Below, one piece after another: positions 1 through 11,850 of a stretch of 64,000 nt of DNA. A program made the translations under genes and the position numbers. The notes under the pieces are model-generated. The model worked only from the letters and a program-made list of their open reading frames with translations, was not told the origin of the DNA and ran no database searches. How positions within the stretch are numbered: the stretch's first letter is position 1; each line of letters starts with the position of its first letter. The stretch lies in assembly GCF_040412425.1 (NCBI RefSeq), contig NC_089777.1, forward strand, positions 35,192,537-35,256,536, given 5' to 3'. Origin of the DNA: Macrobrachium rosenbergii (taxonomy: Eukaryota; Arthropoda; Malacostraca; Decapoda; Palaemonidae).

Positions 1-3000
1 GTGTCGTCTGTCCTACTATACTTGAATTGTTTATTCAAATAGCAACCACAGAGTCCTTTTCAGTGTTTCTCTAAACTTTATAACTACTGAGTGTTGGTCG
101 TTCTGTATCTACTTCAGTTTCCATATGTTAAATATTTTCACATTTTACCCAGAAAATAGTTACTACCACAATTACTGTAATGTAGGCTTTGTTCATCCGA
201 TTTGGAATTTTTTTTCTGTGGTGTTTATCCCTTTAAGATCTGCATTTACTTGTTTATGTCGTGTTTCTGTTGAATGCAGGTGATCATGCTTAGCTTGGTT
301 CTGCGTTCCCCAGGTCTGAACTTATTTATTTTCATCATTGCAACGTTCTGCTTTTGGTTAATTTTATAGGGAAAGTTATTGCGGCATTCCCTATAACCAG
401 ATATATCCGAATTACAGGGCATATTCGGTATAGGCAATGTCTTAGGTGCTTTGTCATTCCCGATGTTAGATTGGGCATCTGTGGGTGTGGTTGTTTTAGA
501 TTAGTTGGCCCCGTGCTACTTTTTGCCCAACGGCAAGGGCCTTAAGTGGGAAGGTGTAAGAGTTATTGGTATCTACACTGGTAAAGCTTGTGTTGGCATT
601 ACGTGATTTGGTGAATACATGGAACTGGAGACTGAGGTCCGGGGGATAGTGCCAGTGCTCTGCATGGCAAGGTAAAAAAAGATAATGCGTCACTATGCAT
701 GCAGTGTTCCCATAACCACTGGCATCAATTCTCGTACACCCACATTAATTCTCTGTGAGTGTATATTCGTAGATTATTTGCAAAGTGGAATGGGGAAAAG
801 ATAACAGCAAAACCGGTGACTTATGCAAGCCAGCATGTAGCATTTAGGCTAAGATATACGTGGCTATTACATTTGGCTCCATGAAGGGGCATATCCCACT
901 TTATTTCTGCCCAGGTTGATTTGATTGAGGGATTTGGTGGGGTCTGCACACCTGAGATGGGAAAACTCTTGAATAAGTCATCTGGAAATAAGGTAGTGCT
1001 GCGGTGTTTTCCTGGGGTGTATGGAATACTGGATAGGAATTTTATTTAAACTAGATGCTTGCTCCTGAAATTGATTTTGATGAGATTTTTTGTGCGTATA
1101 ATTTTAGGTGCAGATACCATAAACATGATGCAAAGTAAAGTCATAGAAAGGCTTAAATATACAGTATTTTTGTAAAAAAAAATAAATAAAAATAAAACTG
1201 AAGTATTGAGATCAATGCGTTCCTTGAAGGAAACAGCCTTCGTATACCTGTTTTCCGTAACGTGTCTCGTTATTTAAGCAAAAAGCATGCGTACAATATT
1301 TTAAGTACATTTTGGAGGGTATTTTTAGTTTATGGAAGATCAGTTCTTTGAATATTTTTAGCCAATATGGCATGTTCCATGTTCTATTCCTAAAAATATA
1401 GGGATACATATACAATATGCACTTACGCAAAAGCAGACATTCCACTTGATCACCTTACAGGTTCATTTTTGAAGTCATGCCCTCGATTGGATCATTAAAT
1501 GAGTGTTGACTTCTTTTAAATAAATATACATAGGTCTGTTTCTTAAAGCTAAATTTTATTTAGCGGTGCCAGTTTGAAAGTAAACCTTCCTTTAGTACAA
1601 TGTAAGGTCTTGAATTAAGATTAGTTGAACCTTATTACAGATGTGTCTGCCTTCGTCATACAGCTTTAGTCTACAAAACAACTTTCTCCCCATTGAACAC
1701 TTGGGCAAGTGTTGTCTTCTAGTTTTCTAGTTTGAGGGTATTTGAAAGTTAACGTTCATTTGTACAAGAATATACCAGGTTGGATAGGGAAGTGGCAAAT
1801 TTCCGAAAAGGTATGTTTTCTATTATTAATTGTCAAAAGTGCTTGGTTCGATTGCTAGATTGTGCGATTACTACCGCAACTGTTGACAGTTTTCAGTGAG
1901 AGCATACAAGGTCTATTTACCAGATTTCACTGCTATCAGTCTGAGATCTTAACGACTTATTTTTTATGATTATTTGTACTTTGCGAGATTGAAACTTTGG
2001 TACATAATTTAACACTTCTTCACTTTGCTACATTGGTACATACCTGGTTAATGACGGAAGATGTTCATACACATCTTAACTTGCTTGTACCGGACCAAGA
2101 GTAAAACCAAATTTTACAGGGGCATCCCACGTCTTGGTGGCTGAATTCATACTCCTGTGCGGTGTTTGAGGTAGACTGCATTAGCACACGGAACTTGAAC
2201 TTGAAACTAGCTTCATTTTGATTCTTTGTCTGGTCTGTGTAATTTTTAATTGCCATCATCCACAGTAATTTTCCATAAACCTCCCTATCACCTTTCATTT
2301 GTTTCCTCATGTTGGGGCCCTTTACATAGTTTTTCAGTTCGCTTACGTGCCGTAGCTAAAATGAGCGCACACATCGTATAGTTTCCTTTTTAAAAGTTTT
2401 CACATCCTTTTAGATGCCGGACGCATTTCCCGGACTGCTGTCCGCTCAAATTAAGTAGGCCTATCCCTACTGTTAGCCAAATGTTTTAAACTGATAGGTC
2501 CGATCTAATGTCTCACAGACTATAATTTTATTTGGTTATCAGGTCGTGTCGTGTTTTGCTACTGTAGTTCATGATGATGATATTTTAAAAAAAAATCCAG
2601 TTTTCTGATGAGATAGTCAGGCAATTGGTACGTGTTGGAACTTTAGTTGAGTATCCCTTGAAAGTAGACAGGTCGAAGTTTTCTTTGTTCCATCGCCAAT
2701 GAAATGTTTGATTCAGTAATTTTCATGTACGGCAATGTGTACTACAGTAATTTTCATTCAGGTTTATTAGAAGTGATTCAGGCATACGTCGTTGTGATAA
2801 TTTTAGTGAACGTTCCACTTTGTTCCCATATTTAATCGTTTGATTCAGTGTTGACGATTATTGTGTTTACAAGCACACCCCCCCCCAAAAAAAAAAAAAA
2901 AAAAAACTATAGCGGTAGTTATACTGTATCCCATTGTTGGTGCCCTTTTTTCTCATATATCTGCGACGCAAGCATCTTTTTGTACATTGTTTTGATTTCA

Positions 3001-3530
3001 TAAATCGCGTTTCTTCAGTATAATTTTGAAGTTTCTTATATAATTTTTTGTTTTAAGAAAGGTAAATACGGAGAGTGCAACGCGGATTTCATTGTTTTTT
3101 TTTTTCACAGATTTTCACTCGGTAGAAAAGAATTGCAATTCGCTCGCATATAGGCTTCATGAACAATTGTGATCAAGTTATTTAGTCCATGATGAAATTG
3201 ACCACATATGATTCATCGTCACTTTTCAGTTACTTAAATGATGCAGTTCTCTTGTGAAAATCGATATGCAATAATCCACGTGTGATGTACACAAGGTCAA
3301 AACATGACCCCAAGGTTAAGGGTGGGGTTACGATAGTATTTCAGTATCTTCAGTAAGTATATACTCGTATATATAAGATTCATCATACTCTTGTTAGTGC
3401 ACCAAGGTGGTTCAGGTGAGCAGTGTGTCCCTGGGCTTGTTAATAGGAGTCATTGTGGGGTTTAAGTAAAGTTTTAACGTACTTGCTAATATCATTAGTA
3501 TCAGGTAATTACCAGTTCAGCTACCAGAGT
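1..3530. other. No recognisable gene; AT-rich intron or intergenic sequence
   Basis: No open frame resembles a known protein and frames are short on both strands. A C-run followed by an A-run sits at about 2878-2906. The sequence is AT-rich, with long T-runs and no organised repeat visible by eye. It could be intronic, since candidate forward-strand exons occur downstream, but nothing in this stretch proves that. Confidence 0.5.
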
Positions 3531-3570
3531 CTTCCCGCGTTCTTTTGTTCGAGTAGAGGTACGTACCTTA

Positions 3571-4250
3571 ACCCACCAAGACAGGTCGGCCAGGCAAGGG
3601 ATAAAGATGAATCGCCCGAGTAATGTGAGCCATGGCCCACGATTTACAGGTTGTAAACCAAGGACAGTTAAATTTTTAGTACTGTTGCAAATATATGTAT
3701 GTTACTCGAAGACTAATTACTTTTCATTTACTGAATGTCTATGGTATTCTGAGTAATCTTCATTACAGTTTACGTCAAGATATAAACAATAGAAATATAG
3801 AATTTTACCCTCGCTATAAGAGGAATTTATTTCTGGTGATAGAAATTCATTTCTCGCTGTAATGTGGCTCGGATTCCACAATAAACTGTAGGTGCCGTTG
3901 CTAGGTAACCAATTGGTTCTTAGCCAGGTAAAATAAATCTAATCCTTCAGGCCAGCCCTAGGAGAGCTGTTCATCAGCTCAGTGGTCTGGTTAAACTAAG
4001 AAATACTTTTTTATCGATAGAAAAATGAACTTGGTTGTGACACGAGGCAGTATTTTTTAACAAAACTGACAATGAACAATAATTAGGTCACTGGTAGTCT
4101 AGCATTTAAGGGAAAATTAATTCAAAATAAACTAATAATGCAAAGACGAAGAATGGTCAATTTGTTCTGTTGTATCGAGGAGCCAGCAGTGGGTCCCGCC
4201 TGCGATGAACCCGTGAGACGCCATTGTCTGGCCGACCTGTCTTTGTGGGT
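3571..4250. repeat. Element bounded by roughly 30-bp inverted repeats
   Basis: The left arm (3571-3600) and right arm (4221-4250) are inverted copies about 30 bp long with about four mismatches, sharing the core AGACAGGTCGGCCAG. The arms enclose about 620 bp that contains a SINE-like dispersed repeat. The size and terminal inverted repeats fit a non-autonomous DNA transposon. No clear target-site duplication is visible, so the superfamily is left open. Confidence 0.55.
3784..4015 (+). repeat. Dispersed SINE-like decapod repeat, copy 1
   Basis: The segment at 3938-3997 matches 26907-26966 closely, sharing GCCA(G/A)CCCTA, GAGAGCTG and CAGCTCAGTGGTCTG. Its upstream part, around GAATTTATTTCTGGTG, is of a kind I recall as widespread in shrimp and crab sequence. 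It ends in an A-rich tail. The internal match between two distant places is direct evidence of dispersal. The SINE label is inferred from size and tail, and no tRNA-like promoter boxes were confirmed. Confidence 0.55.
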
Positions 4251-4366
4251 GCACTGTTGGCCCTTTGCCTGTATAATCTTTCTCGAGTCTTTAAATGAAT
4301 TAAGATACTGTTCTTATGCGTGAGTTGTAGCACCATTACGTTCAAGTGAAAGCTCCAAGAGTAAAC

Positions 4367-4369
<3 letters not shown>

Positions 4370-4441
<72 letters not shown>
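4370..4441. repeat. (TC)n microsatellite
   Basis: Uninterrupted CT dinucleotide run of about 72 bp. The translated Ser-Leu open frame across it is a repeat artefact. Confidence 0.97.
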
Positions 4442-4444
<3 letters not shown>

Positions 4445-5747
4445 TTATTTTTTTTAGAAGCTTGCCTTTGTGTGTATGAATACTATGCAATTACAGTGAA
4501 CGCCTGTGTATTTAGTTTTGCTCTCATTATCTTTTAAATTTCCATAACCTACGCAACATATACCTCTAGTGTTTAAATCTAAACGTGATATTTCTCCTCA
4601 CATTATTCCTTTTTGGCGTTGTTGGTGAAGTACACTATACCTATAAAAATGTTAAGCATAAGAAGCATATTTCGATTATCTCGGCAATATACTACTTATG
4701 AACTAACCAAATTTCTAGCAACTCCTAAATGTTGAGGTGAATGTTACGCTGGAAAGATTTGCACCAAGGCTGGGGATAGATAAAAATGCTGGTTCATTTA
4801 TTAAACTTCAGGATTACTTTAATAGGTGCTGACTTTTGCCTGAATTTAGGTTGATTTGAAGTGACGCCGGCTGGTGTTATGACCATAGGTTATTTGTGGC
4901 CTCGTTTAGGGGGGGAGAGAGAGGAAAAAAAAACCCTGATGCATCAGATGAGAGTTGGCATTTCTTCCATTGACAGAACACAATGATGAATGGTTACACG
5001 TTTTGACTTAATATTAAGCGATTCAGTATAATCAGGTAGTATAAATTATCATAGCTGCTTATTCTCTCGTAAGGTGCGTCCACGTTGTAGTAAAACATAT
5101 TACAGTACACATCGGCCTTTCTTAGCACACTCATAACAAGTGAGTTGAGTGCAACTGCACCTTAGGTCGGTGACTATTTTTCAGCCTATTTGTGATATAA
5201 ATGCTTTAAGTTGCCGACGTATGTGTGGCACGCTGTAGTGTGGACGTAACCCTTAACATACACATGCCAAGCACACTTGTCAGAAGTCAAGTGTCTCCAA
5301 CCATCTGAATATGTATGGGTAAGAAACAGAATGAGAAAATGGAGCTATATTGAAATAACTTTTGGTAAAAAGAAAATTTAATAGAGTAATATGGAAAAAA
5401 TGAGTATAATTTTCATTTTTTAAACTGTATTTAAATTTATAGTTTAAATATGTGTACAGCAAAAAAAATAAAATTCTTAAAGCAGCGACAAGATTCCGTT
5501 ATAATTTGGTCCAGCGTTTTCAAAATTTCTTATGCATGTTGTGCATGAGTTTTGCAGCGTCAGTTTCGTTTTATCAGCAGGTCGACGAGCTTAAATTAAA
5601 TGAAGTTATGTATTGTGAATTCCCTATAATATCTTTGATCTAAAAAGTTGTGCACTAATTTTTCCTTGCAAATTTACGTAACACTATAACTTAATATCTT
5701 CTAATGATCTTCAGAGTACGTGTATTAATATGCTTTGTTTTTTTCAG
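4442..5747. other. No recognisable feature
   Basis: AT-rich sequence with short frames only. A purine run lies near 4910-4935. Nothing here resembles a gene or an organised repeat. Confidence 0.5.
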
Positions 5748-5849
5748 GAACACGCTGTTATTTGTTGCTTAGCATTTCTCGGGATTTGGAGATGTCAAGA
5801 TTAATTATTCTCATTCGTCCACAAATTAATAGCTTGCGAGGTGGCTCAG
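5748..5849 (+). CDS. Candidate internal exon, unknown product
   Basis: A pyrimidine-rich tract ends in TTTTCAG at 5741-5747. It is followed by 102 nt and then a good donor (CAG then GTGAGG at 5850). Only one frame is open across the interval. It starts with two bases of a split codon and leaves one base over, so the exon length preserves frame. The 34-residue product includes ISRDLEMSRLIILIRP. I recognise no family. A chance pairing of splice-like sites in a T-rich intron is a real alternative. Confidence 0.22.
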
Positions 5850-7220
5850 GTGAGGAGTTTTGTTTATTTCTTGTTTTGGGATTTTATGTAGGGCTGCTAT
5901 TCTTCACACTGGAACTTACCTCATAGTGTCTGCATATAGTTCCTAGTATCCTGGAGTTATCTTGGATAGACTTTATTTTGGCCACTTTGTTTCACTTCAA
6001 TCCAATCATTGTACTTCGAAGATTTCAGTGTCTAGATATCATGACTGCAAACAGTCACCTCGAGTGGTCCCTGAAACATTTTAAGGTCCCGCACCACAAA
6101 CTCTGGAAGCTGATGGTAGATTGGTCACTCAGTTATTTTCCTCTGTAGGGTATTCTTCAACCAATTTGTGTTTTCAGCTCTCATTCTCCTTTGCAGACAC
6201 ACTATCAATGTCCTTCAGGATGTGCACAGTCAGTGAATTCCTGCAGTATTCCAGATGGTCCACTGGGCCTCGAAGAGTTCTTGTCACAAAATGAATACGT
6301 CCTGAGCCATTTTCTTCAGAGCATCCAAATGTTTTCACCAGCAGTGTGACTAAAGCATGATTTTAGATAAATTTTGCCTCAAGAAGTGTGACAGAGGTAA
6401 GGGTTTTGGGCACCAATCGTGTTTTGAGTAATTTGTATTAGACATGTTTCCTTATACGACCCAGTTGTGTTGTTAATGCACTTTTATTTTTGCTTAACAC
6501 AATTAAGAGTATTCAAGTTACCTGGCAACTCACTACATAATAGTACACTTGTTAATTACCATACTGATTTTAAATTTTGGTTGCACTACTGATCTGGAGG
6601 TTGGTTGTATCTTTGATTGTATGCAAGTAGCTTTACTGGTTAGTTAATTCTTATTGCTTTCAACTGCTGCTGTTAAGTGCAATCGAGCTTCCATTCTCCT
6701 CTCCTTTGGGACAGAAGCAGACAGTCCAGAAGAAAAGCGCCACACTTAATTAATAATGGTATAAACATTTCTTGGCAGCGAGGAATTAGTCTTTAGGCAG
6801 AGGAGGGATATGTTGTTGAAGCTTTGTGTTGTAAATAGATCAAAATAATGTATAAGAACTTTTTCCTTTTTTCATTACTGGATTAAAGTAGCATCGAATC
6901 TTCCTGGTCTCTACAAGTAAGTCAGCCCTGTAGAGTTTTAATTAGAAGGGTTTCTCTAGCAACATCCCTCTCCTTCCTATCGTTATCTTAGGAATCTTAT
7001 ATGATGCAAATGCAGAAAACTTCTCAGATGTCTGACAACCCCACGTGGATGATTTTGAAAGAAGTCTTTCGTGCCATACTGATTAAAGACATAGGTAGTG
7101 TCTTGTGAGTGTCTCATTGCAGTTTTGACTACTGACGGAGTGTAATTGTTTGAATGCTAGTGCCACTTAAGTTGCTCTCCTCTTTCAAAACCCAATTGGC
7201 TTTCACTGCATTTTCCCCTT
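5850..7220. other. No confident feature
   Basis: AT-rich and unassigned. A minus-strand open stretch of about 60 codons (about 6180-6370) has coding-like composition but no ATG, no splice context and no recognised homology, so it is not called. Confidence 0.4.
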
Positions 7221-7227
7221 AGGGGTT

Positions 7228-7515
7228 AGTACCGTCAATGCACCTCATTCGGTGCACTGTAGGCATTACTTATGGTTTTTTGCAGCGTCCCTTCGGTCCC
7301 CAGCTGCAACCCCTTTCGTTCCTTTTACTGTACCTCCATTCATATTATATTTCTTCCATCTTACTTTCCACCCTCTCCTAACAATTAGTTCATAGTGGAA
7401 CTGCGAGGTTTTCCTCCTGTTACCTTTCAAGCCTTTTACTGTCAATTTCAGTTTCAACACTGAATGATCTCACAGGTCCTTGTGCTTGGCCTTAGGCTTA
7501 ACTTCTATCCTATTC
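7228..7515 (-). repeat. Dispersed decapod repeat, copy 1 (inverted relative to 57.4 kb)
   Basis: The block running from GCAGCGTCCCTTCGG through CAACCCCTTTCGTTCC to the GGTCCTTGTGCTTGGCC end matches the reverse complement of 57424-57651 along its length. An additional left part, CGGTGCACTGTAGGCATTAC, is present here only. I recall this sequence as recurring in crustacean transcripts. It encodes nothing credible, and the 64-codon minus-strand frame across it is incidental. It is probably a non-autonomous mobile repeat of unassigned class. Confidence 0.7.
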
Positions 7516-8469
7516 ACTGTATTTTTCTTGTAGGACTATTTATCACACTTTCATTGATCGTTACCACAAATACCATTCCAGAGGTTCTAAATGTATTGAT
7601 GTTAGTCTGTTTGCAGGATGCTTGGATCCTGCATTTTAAGGGAAATTAAAGTGATTGAAACTGGCCAGTTAAAAGTGTAGCTTTCGTGATATTTTCGAAT
7701 GGTGGAGAAAGCTTTAGTTAATTTCGCTAATGTTAATCATGGAAATTTTGCCAAGGTCTGATGTTTCTTTGAATTTTGCAGTGAATATTTTATTGTAGAA
7801 TTTCCGTGCTAGGGGATTGTCCTCATAGAGTCCGAAAGTTGGCCACTTGAATGAAATTATTATTTTCCAGGAATTCCCTCATTATTCCATCATAACATCT
7901 TTCCAACTGTAGCTTATATATCACATTGTTAATTTTCACAGTTTTTTTAATTCAAGAATGAACACATTGACAAGCCTAAAAGAAATGACTCAGTTTTCAG
8001 GGTAAACCTGAAAATACTCAAGTCAAAAGGACACATGAAAAGGCATAATGTATGATTTATCTTTTAGCTTAAATTTGCCTCCAGTATCTTTTGAATATAA
8101 TTTTGGTCTTTACAGTTGCTGAGGCAAACAGTGAGAAGACAGATACCCCAAAATATTTTCAAACTTGCATAGTCTTTCGTAAACTTAGTGCTTTATATAT
8201 CAGAGGTTTGAGTTTTATTAACTGTTAGATACTTTGCATTCTACAGGGTTTGAGTTACTTAAAAACTGTTAATGCTAAATTCCTGACAGGTTTGAGTTTT
8301 GGAAATTAATGTTTTTGTTGATTTTTTAGGTCTGATTTGTGAAGTCCTGACACTTTGAGGATTTTTCAGTTATGATTTTTAAGTCCTGGTTTTTTACGCT
8401 TAAATTCAACATTTAAATTAAATGTAAAACAGTATTAAAACATTATAATGACTTGAAATTTTTCTTCAG
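7516..8469. other. No recognisable feature
   Basis: AT-rich sequence without a convincing reading frame or repeat. The word AGGTTTGAGTT recurs at about 8205, 8250 and 8290, suggesting a very degenerate tandem duplication. Confidence 0.4.
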
Positions 8470-8585
8470 TTGGGTAACGAGACGCCCCTTTCTCCTGGGA
8501 TGTGGCAAGTTACTGCAAGATATGAAAATAGAGAAGTTTGGAGTTGTTCAGGCTTAGTATCTTACTTACAACTGCTTTGTTATAG
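8470..8585 (+). CDS. Candidate internal exon, unknown product
   Basis: A strong pyrimidine tract and acceptor (TTTTTCTTCAG, ending 8469) is followed by a 116-nt open stretch and a consensus donor (TATAG then GTGAGT at 8586). The frame reads 38 residues containing ETPLSPGMWQVTARYEN. The composition is less AT-biased than the flanks, as expected for coding sequence. The PLxPGxW pattern loosely recalls the C-terminal domain of xylosyltransferases, but I would not name it from so short a match. Intron phase is 0 in and 2 out, so it does not splice directly to the 5748 candidate. Intervening exons would be needed if both belong to one gene. Confidence 0.35.
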
Positions 8586-10111
8586 GTGAGTAAAAGGTTC
8601 TTTTGGAATTAATGTGTAATAGCTAGAGGAAAAAAATGATAGAAAGTGACAAATAGCAATATGTCACTGAATTTTAAGCTTATAATTTAGTACAATATTC
8701 AGTACTAAGCATGGAAAAGTGAATTTTTAGATTGTAAAGCCTTAGTCAAATAATTACTCACCCTAGTAATGAAATACTTTTGAAGTATATTATGTAAAGA
8801 CATGATGCCAGTATTCATCAAAGAAACTAAAGTTAAGTTTATTGCATTATAGGGTAAGTTGAATGATGGTATCCACACTGGAAATTGTGGAACTCTTTGT
8901 GAGGTAATAAGTAATTTTGAATTGCCATGCTGTTTAGTGTATTCCCATTGATTTTGACACTTATTCATTATGAAGGACTGTAACACTAGGTTGTCTGGCA
9001 TAGGCATCTAGGTCAATGGACACAGGTATTTGCCATAGTGCCACAGGCAGTTCAGTTTGCTAGAATATGAACAAGAATGAAATGGGGTTGACACGTACAT
9101 ACAGTTTCTTGGTCCTCATTGACTCCATGACTAAAGATGCTAATGTAAGTGTTAGTGCTATAATGCCTGGCATTCAGATATAGTTGCCCATGTGAGCAGT
9201 AACTAGAGTATTGTTGCTTTATGTGATTAAGAGACCCTAAGTCATTTCTGATCTTGGAGAGCTTTTGCAGACGTGATTTTCTTTCCAAGCTACAGTATAG
9301 CAGAAGCTCTCAAGTTGTAAGGATCTGTCCAAATATTGTGAAAGTAGCAGGAATGGATGCTTTTAATTTAAAAAAAAAGATAGGTTGGTTACTAGGACTG
9401 AATCAGTGAGACTTAGGTTTTGTTACAAGGATTTCATTTTTGGAGTGACAGTGTATTTCCCACTGTATTGGTATCTATAATTGACACCATGTTGATTTGG
9501 GTGTATTATATTTATGCACTGCATATTTTGCATTTTTTCACTGCAGGTAGTATTTTAATTCAGTCAGCTAGGGTTCTTTATTTATAGTATTGTTCTTGTA
9601 ATAGCTTGCAAGGAAGTACAGTAGTTCTGTGATTAATAATTTCAAATTCCAACAAAAATGTGGTAGGAAGATGGCTGTAGGGATGTTACCTAGCTTTTAT
9701 CAAGTCTTTTTGGATGTGGTGGGTTACTAATAATTTATTGCTTAGGTCAACGAGAGGTTTACGTTTAACCCATGAAACAGCCTCAAATTACTTCCCTTCT
9801 TCCTGGACAACTCTGAGAGATTTTAAGCTTGGTGGTCCGATCAAACTTTTTAATAATAATCATAATTGTATAATTGTGATAATACAATGTGAGTGGAAGA
9901 TTGTTACCCTCATGAGTGTGGAAAAGCAAATGCAAGAGATTGTAATCAAAATTTGGACTAAAAAGTTCCAAGAAGCGCGGGGGGATGTGGCTTAACTAAA
10001 TCTGTTATCACCCTTGGGAAGCTACAGTTTTTTTTTATTGAGTCTTAATCTTTTCATTTTTCACTTTGGCTTAAGTGCTCTCAACTAATCAAGGAAATAG
10101 ATGAACATTAT

Positions 10112-10116
<5 letters not shown>
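8586..10116. other. No recognisable gene
   Basis: AT-rich sequence. Open frames up to 100 codons on the minus strand (8705-9007) show no familiar domain and are judged chance. At 9831-9866 a short GGTGGTCCGATCAAAC stretch followed by TTTTTAATAATAAT resembles the tail of the SINE-like repeat at 26.95 kb. Confidence 0.4.

Positions 10117-10196
<80 letters not shown>
10117..10196. repeat. (TC)n microsatellite
   Basis: Uninterrupted 80-bp CT repeat. The Arg-Glu frame on the opposite strand is a repeat artefact. Confidence 0.97.
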
Positions 10197-10198
<2 letters not shown>

Positions 10199-11656
10199 GT
10201 ATGTTTGAAGAGTAATTTTAAGTGTAACTAGAAGTACAGTATAGATGATCACATCTGAGGAGTATTTTTCCTTCAGTTCCATCATTTGAGAAATACTGGC
10301 ACAGAAGCCATGTGAAGCCAGGTAAGGTCAAGATTAATACTATAGATACTAACATTTAGTCATAGTATATTTTTAGTACATCTTATCTTGGCTTTCCTTT
10401 AACCCTATATCTTCTTACCATCCTCATTTGAACTTCGATCATGGTGGCTGGGCGGATGTAATGCTGGTTACATGGAATTTTTTGTATTTTTAGATAATAC
10501 ATGGTTTTAAATTATTCTTTAGTTGTAATTGTTGTTCCCAGTTGATGACTGTACTGTACATGCGCGAAAAGGGGGAGAGATTAAGGCTTACTAATGTTAT
10601 GAAATCTCTAGTAATAAAGTTACTAATACTATAGTTGAACAGCAGTCCTTTCACCTGTGATCGCTCTGAGGGTAGTAACCTCAGCATTCCTGTTGGCTTT
10701 CTTTCTCTGGTATATTTAGCAATATTTATACCTAGAAATGTGTGCTCTAAGGGACATTCACCGGCTGACACAGGTCCGAAGCTCAGAAATAGATTTTTCC
10801 TTTGTCAAAATCCCTTTTTTTTTTTTTAGGTGGAAGATGGGAATCGAAAATCAGTGTAAAAATAGAAGACTGGTTTGCTTCTGTACTACTTCCGTAGATT
10901 TGCCACACTCTCTTTTTCATGGTTATAACCTTCAAAAACATTTTTAAATATCATCCCTTCACATGCATACAACTTTAAAAAGGTCCTTGTTTATTTAAAA
11001 AGGTGGTTAACTTTTGATACACTTTTGAGGTTGAATCACAAATGTGAAAAGTTTTAGGAAGTTGTCTTTTGGTGATAAGATATTAGCAAAATTTTCTGTA
11101 ATAGTTATTTGATAAGTTAAAAAATTAATATATAAGAAAACTGTTTTGCAGCCTTCAGCTTAACCTAGAGCAAAAGATCAAAAACAATCGGTGGATGCAC
11201 TGGCAGTATGGTGTTTAGGTACAGTTAGAAATTTTAAAAATTACTTGTTTGTGATACTAGACTAAAACTGGGAATGCAGACGATAATGCATCATGTATAG
11301 TAACAAACTTAAGTTATTTTACAATAGTTGTATTGACATAAGTTATTCACCTGGCCATTTCTAATGCAGATGAGTAAACTGCTCATCTATGCTATATTTA
11401 TTAAATTCATCAATCAAAATGTCTTGACTTGGATCTTTTATCATAGTGAATACAGGCTGTCATTTATGGCCTCATGATGAATATCTCTAATGCCAGTTGT
11501 GCTTGTTTTAACTTAACAGAATTCAAATCTGCTTCTGCAGTCACAATGGGTTAAAAGGATTCTTGAAGGGAGAAGGTCCCAAGGAAGGTATTTTCAAAGT
11601 AAAAATGGCTTTAGTTACTCCATCTTAGTGGGTGAGATTAGGGTGTTAGTTGCACT
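10197..11656. other. No recognisable feature
   Basis: AT-rich sequence with no gene, RNA or repeat signal that I can support. Confidence 0.4.
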
Positions 11657-11850
11657 CTTGCTGGGCAAGATGAGGGGTTTAGTCTCACACGCTTGCTGGG
11701 CAAGATAAGGGCTTCATTTGCTCTCTTGCTGGGCAAGATAAGGGCTTAATTTGCTCTCTTGCTGGGCAAGATAAGGGGTTTAGTCACACACGCTTCCTGG
11801 GCAAGATAAGGGCTTTATTTGCTCTGTTGCTGGGCAAGATAGGGCTCGTG
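11657..11850 (+). repeat. Minisatellite, six copies of a 33-35 bp unit
   Basis: The core CTTGCTGGGCAAGATAAGG begins at about 11657, 11692, 11725, 11758, 11793 and 11825. Spacing alternates between 33 and 35 bp. Between cores, two spacer types alternate: GCTT(C/A)ATTTGCTCT, and GTTTAGTC followed by ACAC and GC. This suggests duplication of a two-unit block. No coding potential is evident. Confidence 0.9.

Noticed and set aside
6180..6370. Minus-strand open stretch of about 60 codons with coding-like composition (VTRTLRGPVDHLEYC region)
   Set aside because: No ATG, no convincing splice sites and no recognised motif. It could be an old transposon fragment but cannot be supported by reading alone.
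8705..9007. Minus-strand open frame of 100 codons
   Set aside because: No domain, AT-driven composition and no splice or promoter context. Consistent with chance in AT-rich DNA.
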